DNA of 64,000 nucleotides from Aureimonas pseudogalii (GTDB taxonomy: Bacteria; Pseudomonadota; Alphaproteobacteria; Rhizobiales; Rhizobiaceae), in the NCBI RefSeq assembly GCF_014196835.1, contig NZ_JACIEK010000001.1, positions 186,001 to 250,000 on the forward strand, given 5' to 3'. Made by a program: the position numbers and the translations under genes. Positions 32,150-40,854 of this stretch are shown here, one piece after another. Under the pieces are notes generated by a model. That model worked only from the letters and a program-made list of their open reading frames with translations, did no database searches and had not been told where the DNA came from. Numbering within the stretch: position 1 is the stretch's first letter; each line of letters opens with the position of its first letter.

Positions 32150-33288
32150 GCCTTGGGCTCTTTCAGCAGGATCTCGATCCGCCGGTTGCTGGCGGCCTCG
32201 GGATCGCGGACGTTGCTCGGCTGGCGGTCCGCGACGCCCTCGATGGCCTCGACGCGGCGATCGTCGAGCCCGCCTCTCATCAGCATGTAGTAGGCCATGT
32301 GCGCACGCGAGGTTGAGAGCCGCCAGTTGTCGGTCTCGCCGCTGCCGCCCGCGAAGGGCCGGGCGTCGGTGTGACCACGGATGACGATCGTACCCGGACG
32401 ATCCTTAACGATGGCCGCGATCTTCTCCATGAGACGGATCGCGTCGGCGGTCGGCTTGGCGGAGCCGATCTGGAACATGCCGGTGTCCAGCGTGTCGGCG
32501 AGCGAGATCGTCACCGTTCCCGTGCCGGGGTCGCCGGCCGTGACCTTCACGTCCGCGACGTCGGCGGCGGGATCGTTGGCGCGGATCTCGCTCTGCAGCT
32601 TGGCGGCGTCGGCCGCCTGCTCGCTCGCCGGCTTCACGTCGGACGTCGCAGCCGAGGCCGGCAGGGCGATTGCAGGCGTCGCCACCGTGGCGAAGCTGTC
32701 GGCCACGGGCGGCGCGCCGGCGGGCGCGTCGGCCGCGGCCAGCATGTTGGGCTGCAGCTGCCAGGAGGTGGGGTCGAAGGGGTCGCGATAGGCGTCGCCG
32801 CCGTTGAGGCCCGGCAGGCCGGTTCCGTTCGGCTTGCCCTTGGCCATGCCGTTCTGCACCGCCGGGCCGGCATCGGCCACGATCTCGGCGAGCACCGCGT
32901 AGGGGTCGCGGAACAGCGCCTGGTCCTCGCCGCCTTCGGCGGTGCCGCCCACGGGCTTGCCGCCGGGCTGCCCGGGCTGCGATTCCGGACCGGTCGACTT
33001 CTCGGCCGGCGAAGCCTGCGCGGACGGCGCCGAATCGGTTTCCGTCAGCCCTTCCGACGGCGGCTTGTCGCTGTTGAGCTCGATCGGGTTGAAATATTGC
33101 GCGATCTGCTTCTTCGTCGCGTCGTCCGACACCGAGGTCAGCCACATCACGAGGAAGAACGCCATCATCGCCGTCATGAAGTCGGCGAAGGCGATCTTCC
33201 AGGCGCCGCCATGATGGCCCTCGTCGAGCTCGCCCGAGCGGCGGACGATGATGATCTGCTGCTCGTGCAGTCTGTCGGTGGTGCTCAC
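32146..33288 (-). CDS. motB: Stator protein MotB
   Basis: A 380-residue stator subunit. One transmembrane helix follows WKIAFADFM, with the proton-binding aspartate at Asp36. A long Pro/Ala/Gly-rich linker (about residues 70-230) leads to a C-terminal OmpA-like peptidoglycan-binding domain (VIRGHTDARPF, then STSRAHMAYYML and NRRIEIL). Absence of sodium-type residues cannot be judged, but the MotA/MotB naming fits proton coupling. GTG start in a GTGA overlap with the preceding gene. motA is about 19 kb away on the same strand. Confidence 0.95.
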   Translation of the reverse strand: MSTTDRLHEQQIIIVRRSGELDEGHHGGAWKIAFADFMTAMMAFFLVMWLTSVSDDATKKQIAQYFNPIELNSDKPPSEGLTETDSAPSAQASPAEKSTGPESQPGQPGGKPVGGTAEGGEDQALFRDPYAVLAEIVADAGPAVQNGMAKGKPNGTGLPGLNGGDAYRDPFDPTSWQLQPNMLAAADAPAGAPPVADSFATVATPAIALPASAATSDVKPASEQAADAAKLQSEIRANDPAADVADVKVTAGDPGTGTVTISLADTLDTGMFQIGSAKPTADAIRLMEKIAAIVKDRPGTIVIRGHTDARPFAGGSGETDNWRLSTSRAHMAYYMLMRGGLDDRRVEAIEGVADRQPSNVRDPEAASNRRIEILLKEPKA

Positions 33289-34175
33289 GAAAGAGCCTCC
33301 TCCACCGCCTTGAGCCAGGCGGCGAGACGCGTCTCGATCACCGTCTGGTTGGCGTCGATGCGCACGTCGGTGTGGCTCTCGTCGGCGTCGAACGAGACGT
33401 GGCGGGCGTGGTCGCCGAGCTTGGTCTCGAGCGCGTCGAGGAGATCGCGCGGGCCCGAGGCCGCGATCTTCACGGTCTGCCCGTCGAAGGCGATCGTCTT
33501 CACCGCGCCGGCGAGGTCGTCCACCGTCTGGCGCTTGCGGGCGTCGAGCACCAGCGGGCGCAGCAGGCCGTTCAGCGTCGTCTTCAGCGCGTCCTCGAAC
33601 ACCGCCATCTGCAGGATCACGAGATCGGCCAGACGGTCGCCCTCGGCGTCCACCCAGAGCCGGCGCGTCTCGGCGAGCGCCGCGCTCTGCTGGACGGCGA
33701 GCTCCTGGCGCAGCTCGTCGAGGCGGGCCTGCGTGACGCGTTCGAGATCCTGGCGCACGGCCTCGACCTCGGCCTCGGCCTCGCGGCGGGCTTCGCCGAC
33801 GGCGGCGTCGAGCTGTTCCTGGAAGGCTTCACGGTCTTCTGCCCGCGCCTGACGCTCGGCCTCGAGTTCGCGCAAGGGCACGCGGGGCTCGGTGACGGGC
33901 CGCAGCGGTGCAGGGGCCGCGCGCACCGGCAAGGCGGCCGACGCCAGCGGCCGGGACGGAACGGTAAGCGGAGCGGCGGGTCGGGGCTGGCCGGAGAAGG
34001 CGGAGGCCGGCGAGGTGATCGCCTTGCGCGGCATCGCGGTTTCCGCGGGAACGCGCGGCAGCCCGGTCTCGAAGGCGCGGATGGGGGCGCTCGCGGGCCG
34101 GCGCGCGCCTTGCGGGCGCAGCGGCACGAATTCGTCGTCGGAGGGGTCGGCGAGAAGCTGGGACAGGGGGATCAT
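33285..34175 (-). CDS. FliH-like export ATPase regulator candidate
   Basis: A 296-residue protein with a disordered Pro/Ala/Arg-rich N terminus (about residues 1-95), a long charged coiled coil (RELEAERQARAEDREAFQEQ to about residue 165) and a compact C-terminal domain. This is the architecture of FliH, which forms the peripheral stalk of the FliI ATPase. It lies directly after fliF (gap 3 bp) and overlaps motB by 4 bp. The usual neighbours fliG and fliI are elsewhere in the window. No other FliH candidate is present, which supports the call. Confidence 0.7.
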   Translation of the reverse strand: MIPLSQLLADPSDDEFVPLRPQGARRPASAPIRAFETGLPRVPAETAMPRKAITSPASAFSGQPRPAAPLTVPSRPLASAALPVRAAPAPLRPVTEPRVPLRELEAERQARAEDREAFQEQLDAAVGEARREAEAEVEAVRQDLERVTQARLDELRQELAVQQSAALAETRRLWVDAEGDRLADLVILQMAVFEDALKTTLNGLLRPLVLDARKRQTVDDLAGAVKTIAFDGQTVKIAASGPRDLLDALETKLGDHARHVSFDADESHTDVRIDANQTVIETRLAAWLKAVEEALS

Positions 34176-34178
34176 GGC

Positions 34179-35882
34179 TTAGGCCGCCTCTTTCTGGTGA
34201 ATCCACTGCTTGAGGATGGCCGCCGCTTGGGCTTCGTCGAAATCGACGAGCTTTTCGAGGCGGACCTTCGGCGAGTTGGCTCGGTTGCGGGTCAGTTCGT
34301 CGAGGAGGTCGTCGGAATTGGCGGGATCGCCGTATCCGAGCGAGGCTGCGAGATCCTCGGAGAAGTTCATGGCGCCGGGGATGCCGGTGAACTCCGGCGT
34401 ATCGAGCATCGGGTTGCGCAGCTCGATCGGGTCGCCGCCGGCCAGCTCCATCTGGCTGTCTCCACCGGCGGGGCCGGCGATGGCGCGGATGGCGGGCTTC
34501 AGGCCGAACCAGATGACGAGCACGGCGACGACGAGGATCGTCAGCGCGTTCACCATCGTGCCGGACTGCTTCATGACCATTTCCATGTAGCTCGGCGCGG
34601 GCACCGGCTCGAGCTGCTGGCCGTTCGAGACGAAGTCGACGGCGGTGACCTCGAGCTGGTCGCCGCGGGTCTCGCTGATGCCGGCGGCCGACGAGACGAG
34701 CGTCTTCACCTCGGCCAGCGCCGTGGCGATCTGCTCGGGCGTCGGGTTCTCGCCGAGCGTCGCGGCGAGGCGCGTGCGGTTCACCACCACGGCCACCGAG
34801 AGCTTCTTGACGTCGTAGCCGTCGGAGACGGTCTGCGTCGTCGTCTCGTTGATCTCGTAGTTCGTCAGCTCCTCGCGCCGGTCCTTGGCCTCGGAGGAGG
34901 AGTTGCCCGGCGTCTGCGTGGCGGGCTGGGCCTGCGGTACGTTCTGGGCGGCGGTGGTGGCGTCGGCGTTGTTGGCGCTGTCGTTGGACTGGCCGGTCTC
35001 GCGGATCGTGCGGGTGGAGCGCTCGACGCGGCCTTCGGGGTCGAAGGTGCGCGCGCTCGTCTGCTTGCGGTCGGTGTCGAGCCGGGCGATGACGCTAGAC
35101 TGGAAGTTGCCGACGCCGAGATAGGGCGAGAGCGTGCGGCGGATCGAATCCTCGATCGAGTTGGAGACGATGCCCTCCATGCCGAGTTGCTTGGTGGTGG
35201 CGCCGGAGGCCGCGTCGTCGCCGGAGGCGAGCAGCGTGCCGTCGGTGTTGAGCACCGTCACCTGATCCACCTTCATGCCGGGAATGGCGGCGGCGACGAG
35301 ATGGCGAATGGCCTGCGCGTTGGCGAAGTCCTCGGTGCGCTCGGTGCGGATGACCACCGAGGCGGAGGGCGGCTGCTGCTCGCGGCGGAACGAGCCCTGC
35401 TCGGGCAGCACGATGTGGACGCGGGCGGCGCGCACGTCCTTCAGGGTCTGGATGGTGCGGGCGAGCTCGCCTTCGAGGGCGCGCACCCGCGTCACCTCCT
35501 GCATGAAGGTGGTGAGGCCCATCGAGCCCATCGTGTCGAAGAGCTCGTAGCCGGCATTGTCGGAGCGCGGCAGGCCCTTCTCGGCGAGCAGCATGCGCGC
35601 GGGCGCGGTCTGCGAGAAGGCGGTGGAGACGGTGTCGCCGGCGGCGTTCACGTCGAAGGGAATGCCGGCCTCGGTCAGCGCCGCGCCGATGCGCGTCACG
35701 TCCTGCCGGTCGAGCCCGGAATAGAGCACGTCCATCGTGGGCTTCGACAGCGTGTAGGCGGCGAGGCCGATCAGCGCGGCGACGACGACGCCGACCAGCG
35801 CCAGCGCGCCGAGCTTGCGACCGCCGAGCGCCTGGAGGTTGGAGAAGAGTTTTTGGGCCTCGGCCCTTGCGACCATCGCCAT
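34179..35882 (-). CDS. fliF: MS-ring protein FliF
   Basis: A protein of about 567 residues forming the MS ring. Two membrane helices flank the ring-building motifs (first near residues 22-42; second near TILVVAVLVIWFGLKPAIRA). The YscJ/FliF pattern is seen in KPTMDVLYSGLDRQDVTRIG and PEQGSFRREQQPPSASVV. The C-terminal acidic FliG-binding tail ends ILKQWIHQKEAA. The start is uncertain: ATGs lie at 35882 and 35876, and an upstream one at 35900 lacks a ribosome-binding site. It heads the operon fliF-fliH-like-motB-motC-fliK, and a 14-bp palindrome lies just upstream. Confidence 0.93.
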   Translation of the reverse strand: MAMVARAEAQKLFSNLQALGGRKLGALALVGVVVAALIGLAAYTLSKPTMDVLYSGLDRQDVTRIGAALTEAGIPFDVNAAGDTVSTAFSQTAPARMLLAEKGLPRSDNAGYELFDTMGSMGLTTFMQEVTRVRALEGELARTIQTLKDVRAARVHIVLPEQGSFRREQQPPSASVVIRTERTEDFANAQAIRHLVAAAIPGMKVDQVTVLNTDGTLLASGDDAASGATTKQLGMEGIVSNSIEDSIRRTLSPYLGVGNFQSSVIARLDTDRKQTSARTFDPEGRVERSTRTIRETGQSNDSANNADATTAAQNVPQAQPATQTPGNSSSEAKDRREELTNYEINETTTQTVSDGYDVKKLSVAVVVNRTRLAATLGENPTPEQIATALAEVKTLVSSAAGISETRGDQLEVTAVDFVSNGQQLEPVPAPSYMEMVMKQSGTMVNALTILVVAVLVIWFGLKPAIRAIAGPAGGDSQMELAGGDPIELRNPMLDTPEFTGIPGAMNFSEDLAASLGYGDPANSDDLLDELTRNRANSPKVRLEKLVDFDEAQAAAILKQWIHQKEAA

Positions 35883-35925
35883 GCTTAAAGCTGCCTTCAT
35901 GGAGCGGGATGAGCGCACCATGGGG

Positions 35926-35939
35926 GCACAAGCTTGTGC
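35926..35939. promoter_or_regulatory. 14-bp palindrome upstream of fliF
   Basis: GCACAAGCTTGTGC is a perfect palindrome centred about 50 bp upstream of the fliF start. It could be an operator. In Brucella FtcR acts at the fliF promoter, but this site does not resemble the TTAA repeats seen elsewhere in the window. Confidence 0.45.
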
Positions 35940-36043
35940 GGACGTGATGGGGTTACCAAAGCATGAAGGTTGGAGGAGCGGCGGGCCGCCGATGCGCCAC
36001 GCGTGCCGCCTCCCCCGGTCCGGAGGGTCTCCCCGAACGACGA

Positions 36044-36073
36044 CACCCTCCGGACCGCGAGGTCCGAAGGGTG
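36044..36073 (-). terminator. Terminator-like hairpin after the 845-aa flagellin gene
   Basis: A 13-bp stem with one mismatch (36044-36056 with 36061-36073) and a 4-nt GCGA loop, 60 nt past the flagellin stop. The T-rich tail is weak. Confidence 0.6.
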
Positions 36074-36132
36074 CCGATCGAAGTGGGGGTTCCGCCGGCC
36101 GGAGCCGGCAGAGTGTCGCCTCGCCGGTCCGA

Positions 36133-38670
36133 TTAACGGAAGAGCGACAGGATGTTCTGCGACGACTGGTTGGCGATCGAGAGCGCCTGCACGCCGAGCT
36201 GCTGCTTCGTCTGCAGAGCCTGAAGGCGGGTCGACTCTTCCGACATGTCGGCGTCGATGAGGTTGCCGACGCCCTTGTCGATCGTGTCCATCAGCGTGTT
36301 CACGAAGGACTTCTGCATGTCGATACGCGAGGCAACGGCACCGAGGTTCGACGCGGCCGTGGTGACGGAGTTGATCGCGTTGTTGACGACCGTAATGTAG
36401 GCCGACAGCACCTTCGAGATGTCGGCGCCCGACGTCGCGCGCGCTGCCGTCAGGCCGGCGTCGGAGATATCAATCTTATCGACCGAGATCTGGTTCGCAC
36501 CCTGCGACGCCTGCACGCTAGTGATCGCGACGGAGGAACCCGCTCCGATCTTCGTGCTGGTCAGCACCAGCTTGTTGAGATCGACGCCCGTACCGACCTT
36601 CGCCGTAACGCCCGTCACCTTGGCTGCAGTCAGCGCTTCCGACATCACGCTCGCGAACTGCGTCGCATTCGTGATCTTGCCGTCCGTCACAGGCACGGTC
36701 GGCGTGGAAAGCACCTTATTCACGAGCGCCTGATCGATCGTCACGAGCTTCGAAGTCGTGGCACCATCCACCGCGATGTTGAAGTAAAGGTTGTCGTTGG
36801 CGTCAAGGGTGATGCCGGCAACCGGGAACACGGCTCCGGTGGTTGCCGTGCCGACCGTCGCCACGTTCCGGAAGTTCGTCCCGGTCTTGTTGAGAACGGC
36901 ACCCGTCGAGTCTTTGAACAGAACTGAGTCGACGGTAACGGCGGAGGTAGCACCGCTGGTCTTGGACGTGATGAGCAGGTTGTTCGATGAGTCGACCGAG
37001 GCGAAAGCCTTCGCAGTGAAGGCGACATCGCCATTAAGGACGCCCACGAACGCCGAAAGCGAACCGCCTGCTGCAAGGGCACCGGTCTTGATGACCGTGC
37101 CGTCCACCGTCAGACCCATCGTGATCGTGTCGGTGGCGGTGAAGTTCGTCGTCCAGGCCGTCTGCACGTCACCCGTCAACGCCGTTCCGGCGTGAGACTC
37201 AGTAAACCCACTGACGATATCGGAGTTCTTGATGCGACCCGCTGCATCGTTGACGACGACATCCGAGAGCTCGAAGCTACCACCAGTGGCAGAAGATGCG
37301 AACGAGAGCTTAGTTCCGCCTGTGCCACCAACCTGTGTAACCGTTCCGCTCGTAAGGGTGGCCGTCGCGAGCTTTTCTGCAAGCTTGGCATCGCTGACGA
37401 GGTCGGCACCGCTCAAGGTCAGAGTCACTGGGGTACGGATCGTGCCGGCCGTCTTGTAGGAGAACGTCACCGTATCGCCCGCGACGAGACCCGTGCGAGA
37501 TACGGCACCGGTCACGACGCGGCCTTCAGTGGCGATGGTACCGGTCAAGGCCGAACCGTTAACGATGTCACCGGTGCGTGCGACTGCAGTCGAGTTCGTC
37601 CAAGCGCTCAGAGCGATACTAGACGTCGCGCCCGTGTTGCCGGTGGTCGACAGGAACTTGATGGTCGTGCCGGACGAAACATCGACCTTCACCTTGCCGG
37701 CCAGAGCACTTGCGTCGATCGTGGTCTGGAGCAGCGCTCCCATGTCCGCGAGCGAGGCGCTGGCCAAGCCGGCCGGAACGACCGCGTTCGTGTCGAGAGC
37801 AACGCCAACGCCATCGACCGTGAGGGTGAACGTGAAGTCGTTACCCGTCTGAACCTGCGTAGCGCCGGACGTCGCGAAGGTCGCCGTCTCGAACTGGGCA
37901 CGGTTACCACCGGTGTTCGCAGCCGCGACAGCGGCATTGGCTGCGCCGACCGAGCCCGCAGTCGTCTCGATGGTATTGCCGTCGAGCTTGCCCGTGGTGC
38001 CCGCCGCGGTTAGACCAGCATCGAGATTGTTGCCCGAGGCGCTCGGAGTGCCGCCGATCGTCAGATCCTTGCCAGTGACCGATTCCTTGAGGTTCTGCAA
38101 GTTGTCGAGGATGCCGTTCTTGCCGACGACCGTCGAACTGTCGAACAGCGCGACGCCGCCGATGGCGACGTCCACCGTGCCGATGGCGACGGAGTTGTTG
38201 GCGTCACGGGCGAAGGAGGCGACGATCTTCTTCGTGGCGTCGTAGTCGACCGCTTCGGAATTGACCGAGAGCCAGTTTTCGCCGGAGAACACCGACGAGC
38301 CGGCGATCGAGAGGAGCTGCTTCTGGAGTTCGCCGATCTCAGACTGGATGACGTTCTTATCGACGCCCGGCTGCGTGGCGGCGGTGAGCTTGGCCTTGAT
38401 CTCGTCGAGAACGTCCTTGGCCTTGTTGAGGCCCTGGTAGGCGACGTCGACGGTGGCCGAGCCGAGGCCCAGCGCGTCCTTGACGGTGCCGAGCGACTTG
38501 TTGTCGGACTTCAGGGTCGTGGAGATCGCCCAGTAGGCCGCGTTGTCCTTGGCTTCGCCGATCTTGAGACCGGTCGAGATGCGGCCCTGCGTCGCGTCGA
38601 GCTGGTTGTTGGTCTGCTGGAGAGTGCGGAGCGCCGTGATGGCTGCGACGTTGGTGTTCACGCTAGTCAT
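36133..38670 (-). CDS. Large flagellin (845 aa)
   Basis: Filament subunit with typical flagellin ends: residues 1-140 (MTSVNTNVAAITALRTLQQT start) and the last 100 (RIDMQKSFVNTLMDTIDKGV, ending SSQNILSLFR) form the D0/D1 core. The 600-residue middle is Thr/Ser/Ala/Val-rich and domain-like, making this more than twice the usual rhizobial flagellin length (320-400). The middle (about 36400-38000) has visibly lower G+C and different codon use than the conserved ends. The ends are nearly identical to those of the flagellin encoded next to it. The leader carries the TGTCCC/GGGACA pairing. It is likely to build a thick or decorated filament. Confidence 0.95.
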   Translation of the reverse strand: MTSVNTNVAAITALRTLQQTNNQLDATQGRISTGLKIGEAKDNAAYWAISTTLKSDNKSLGTVKDALGLGSATVDVAYQGLNKAKDVLDEIKAKLTAATQPGVDKNVIQSEIGELQKQLLSIAGSSVFSGENWLSVNSEAVDYDATKKIVASFARDANNSVAIGTVDVAIGGVALFDSSTVVGKNGILDNLQNLKESVTGKDLTIGGTPSASGNNLDAGLTAAGTTGKLDGNTIETTAGSVGAANAAVAAANTGGNRAQFETATFATSGATQVQTGNDFTFTLTVDGVGVALDTNAVVPAGLASASLADMGALLQTTIDASALAGKVKVDVSSGTTIKFLSTTGNTGATSSIALSAWTNSTAVARTGDIVNGSALTGTIATEGRVVTGAVSRTGLVAGDTVTFSYKTAGTIRTPVTLTLSGADLVSDAKLAEKLATATLTSGTVTQVGGTGGTKLSFASSATGGSFELSDVVVNDAAGRIKNSDIVSGFTESHAGTALTGDVQTAWTTNFTATDTITMGLTVDGTVIKTGALAAGGSLSAFVGVLNGDVAFTAKAFASVDSSNNLLITSKTSGATSAVTVDSVLFKDSTGAVLNKTGTNFRNVATVGTATTGAVFPVAGITLDANDNLYFNIAVDGATTSKLVTIDQALVNKVLSTPTVPVTDGKITNATQFASVMSEALTAAKVTGVTAKVGTGVDLNKLVLTSTKIGAGSSVAITSVQASQGANQISVDKIDISDAGLTAARATSGADISKVLSAYITVVNNAINSVTTAASNLGAVASRIDMQKSFVNTLMDTIDKGVGNLIDADMSEESTRLQALQTKQQLGVQALSIANQSSQNILSLFR

Positions 38671-38678
38671 TGGATGGG

Positions 38679-38706
38679 TGTCCCATAAACTGTCCGAAAA
38701 GGGACA
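38679..38706 (-). promoter_or_regulatory. Ribosome-site-sequestering hairpin, large flagellin leader
   Basis: On the mRNA strand TGTCCC (38706-38701) can pair with GGGACA (38684-38679), 16 nt apart. GGGACA is the only Shine-Dalgarno-like element and lies 8 nt before the ATG. The same arrangement occurs in the second flagellin gene. Confidence 0.55.
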
Positions 38707-38745
38707 TTCTGGATCGAGCCAGCATAACGGCGCGGCATCATGCCT
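38701..38745 (-). promoter_or_regulatory. Conserved flagellin leader element (copy 1)
   Basis: A 45-nt stretch that matches 40 of 45 positions, without gaps, in the leader of the other flagellin gene (40786-40830). It includes CTGG-N6-CCAG. It is a candidate target of FlbT/FlaF control. Confidence 0.65.
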
Positions 38746-38778
38746 TCGATCGGCTCCGTCTCTTGGAAGAGGATCGAT

Positions 38779-38812
38779 CCGCTATGACCTCAATCTAGAG
38801 GACACCCTTTAA
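38779..38812 (-). promoter_or_regulatory. Candidate flagellin promoter (large flagellin)
   Basis: TTAAAG-N20-CATAGCGG on the minus strand, about 110-140 nt before the start codon. The same two blocks occur before the other flagellin gene with N21. The sigma factor is not identified. Confidence 0.5.
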
Positions 38813-38889
38813 CGGGCCGTGAAAGCGTCAGTCTCGGAACAGATTTCGTCGCGTTCGGCTTAGCATTTCGTCGCGAGGCCCGGACATGC

Positions 38890-38922
38890 GAAAGCCCCGG
38901 CGCCTGTCGGCACCGGGGCTTG
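38890..38922 (-). terminator. Terminator of the 603-aa flagellin gene
   Basis: A 9-bp stem AAGCCCCGG/CCGGGGCTT (38892-38900 with 38913-38921), followed on the minus strand by TTTCG. It lies 26 nt past the flagellin stop. Confidence 0.85.
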
Positions 38923-38946
38923 GGATGTCTCCGACAGCCTGTCGTC

Positions 38947-40758
38947 TTACTGCTGGAAGAGCTGCAGGATGTTCTGCGAGGACTGGTTGGCGATGGAGAG
39001 CGCCTGCACGCCGAGCTGCTGCTTGACCTGCAGGGCCTGGAGCTTGGTCGATTCCTCCGACATGTCGGCGTCGATCAGGCCGCCGACACCCTTCTCGATC
39101 GTGTCCATCAGCGTGTTGACGAAGGACTTCTGCATGTCGATGCGGGCCGCCACGGCGCCGAGGTTGGAGGCCGCCGTCGTCACCTTGTTGATCGCGGCGT
39201 TGACGATCGCCGTGTAGGCCTTGAGCACCGTCAGGATCTTGTCGCCGGTGTCGGCGCCCGAGGCGGTCATCGCGCTCGTCGAGATGTCGATGTCGATCAC
39301 GGAGACCTGCCGCCCGCCACCGCTGGCGCTCATGTTGGAGATCGCCAGCGCCGCTTTGGCGCCTGCGACGTTGGAGGTGGAGATGACGAGGTTGGGGCCG
39401 ACCATCTTGACGTCGGCATTCGTGATGTTCGCCGCCTTCACCGCGGCGGCCAGCACCTTCTGGTAGTCGTTGATCGTTGCGATCGAACCGTTGGTGACGG
39501 GCGTCGTCGGGGTCGACAGCGTCTTGTTGACGAGCGCCTGATCGATGCGGACGGTCTTGGCGCCGGTCTCGTCGTTGATCTGGAGGTCGAAGACGATCGT
39601 GTCGTCCTTGTCGAGGACGAGCGGCTGGAAGGCGCCCGACGCGACGGTGATCTCGGCGGGTTCGCTGGTCACGAAGTCCGCGCCCGCAGCCGCGGTGCCC
39701 GACCCGGCGAACAGACCGACCGTCGTCTTGGCGGCGCCGGAGGACGTGGCGAGCGAAACGGCCATGATGCGCACGGTCGAAGGCGTCGTCGAACTGCCTG
39801 TCACGGCACTTGTGAAGATCAGCGTTGCGCCGCTATCGCTTACGGCGACGGCCGGGTTGGCGTTGTCGAGCGCCGCGGCCAGCGTCGGCATATCCTTGAA
39901 CTCGTTGACGGAGGGGGTGCCGCCTGCGACGCGCGTCATCGTTCGCGTGTAGCTCGTTCCCTGAACCTCGTAGCGGATCGTCAGCTTGTCGCCATCGGCG
40001 ATCTTCGAAAGATCCACGTTGGTGGTCGTCACCGCGGCCTGCGCAGCATTGCTGGACACGAGCGTTCCCGCGCTGCCCGCCACCGTCGCAGCCGTCGCCG
40101 GCAAACCACCCGTCAGCGTGTTGCCGGACGCCGTGGACGTACCGCCATAGGCGATGTCGCGGCCCGTGGCGTCCTTGAGGCTGGCGTGGGAGTCGAGAAT
40201 GGCGTCCTTGCCCGCGACCGTGGAACTGTCGAACAGCGCGAGATTGCCGATCGAGACGTCCACGGTGCCGATGGCGACCGCATTGTTGCCGTCGCGCGAG
40301 AACGAGGCGACGATCTTCTTCGTGCCGTTGTAATCCGTGGCGTTGCTGTCGACGGAGAGCCAGTTTTCGCCGGAGAACACCGAGGAGCCGGCGATCGAGA
40401 CGAGCTGCTTCTGAAGTTCGGCGATTTCCGACTGGATCACGTCGCGATCGACGCCGGGCTGCGTCGCCGCGGTGAGCTTGGCCTTGATCTCGTCGAGCAC
40501 GTCCTTGGTCTTGTTCAGACCCTGGTAGGCGACGTCGACGGTGGCGGTGCCGAGGCCGAGCGCGTCCTTCACGGTGGCGAGCGACTTGTTGTCGGACTTC
40601 AAGGTCACCGAGATCGCCCAATAGGCGGCGTTGTCCTTGGCCTCGCCGATCCTCAGGCCCGTCGAGATGCGGGCCTGGGTCTGGTCGAGGGCGGTGTTCG
40701 TCTGCTGCAGGGTGCGCAGAGCGGTGATCGCGGCTGCATTGGTGTTGACGCTTGCCAT
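38947..40758 (-). CDS. Flagellin (603 aa)
   Basis: Second filament subunit. N-terminal residues 1-140 (MASVNTNAAAITALRTLQQT) and C-terminal 100 residues (ending SSQNILQLFQQ) are almost the same as in the 845-residue flagellin downstream, while the middle about 360 residues differ, so the two genes arose by duplication and then exchange or drift of the surface domains. At 603 residues it is also larger than most rhizobial flagellins. It is monocistronic, ended by a good terminator, and has the same promoter-like blocks and leader hairpin as the large flagellin. Confidence 0.96.
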   Translation of the reverse strand: MASVNTNAAAITALRTLQQTNTALDQTQARISTGLRIGEAKDNAAYWAISVTLKSDNKSLATVKDALGLGTATVDVAYQGLNKTKDVLDEIKAKLTAATQPGVDRDVIQSEIAELQKQLVSIAGSSVFSGENWLSVDSNATDYNGTKKIVASFSRDGNNAVAIGTVDVSIGNLALFDSSTVAGKDAILDSHASLKDATGRDIAYGGTSTASGNTLTGGLPATAATVAGSAGTLVSSNAAQAAVTTTNVDLSKIADGDKLTIRYEVQGTSYTRTMTRVAGGTPSVNEFKDMPTLAAALDNANPAVAVSDSGATLIFTSAVTGSSTTPSTVRIMAVSLATSSGAAKTTVGLFAGSGTAAAGADFVTSEPAEITVASGAFQPLVLDKDDTIVFDLQINDETGAKTVRIDQALVNKTLSTPTTPVTNGSIATINDYQKVLAAAVKAANITNADVKMVGPNLVISTSNVAGAKAALAISNMSASGGGRQVSVIDIDISTSAMTASGADTGDKILTVLKAYTAIVNAAINKVTTAASNLGAVAARIDMQKSFVNTLMDTIEKGVGGLIDADMSEESTKLQALQVKQQLGVQALSIANQSSQNILQLFQQ

Positions 40759-40764
40759 AGGGGC

Positions 40765-40791
40765 TGTCCCGGAAAGAAACGAATGGGGACA
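40765..40791 (-). promoter_or_regulatory. Ribosome-site-sequestering hairpin, second flagellin leader
   Basis: TGTCCC (40791-40786) can pair with GGGACA (40770-40765), 15 nt apart, as in the large flagellin. GGGACA ends about 7 nt before the ATG. The loop sequences differ between the two genes. Confidence 0.55.
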
Positions 40792-40830
40792 TTCTGGGTC
40801 GAACCAGCACAGCGGCGCGGCGTCATGCCT
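40786..40830 (-). promoter_or_regulatory. Conserved flagellin leader element (copy 2)
   Basis: Matches 38701-38745 at 40 of 45 positions, ungapped. Confidence 0.65.
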
Positions 40831-40854
40831 TTGATCACCATTCAGATGATCAAC

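Noticed and set aside
36019-36132. Other GC-rich inverted repeats after the large flagellin gene, considered as an attachment site or repeat element.
   Set aside because: Only one hairpin (36044-36073) is long enough to matter. The rest is ordinary GC-rich sequence with no matching copy that I could find in the window.
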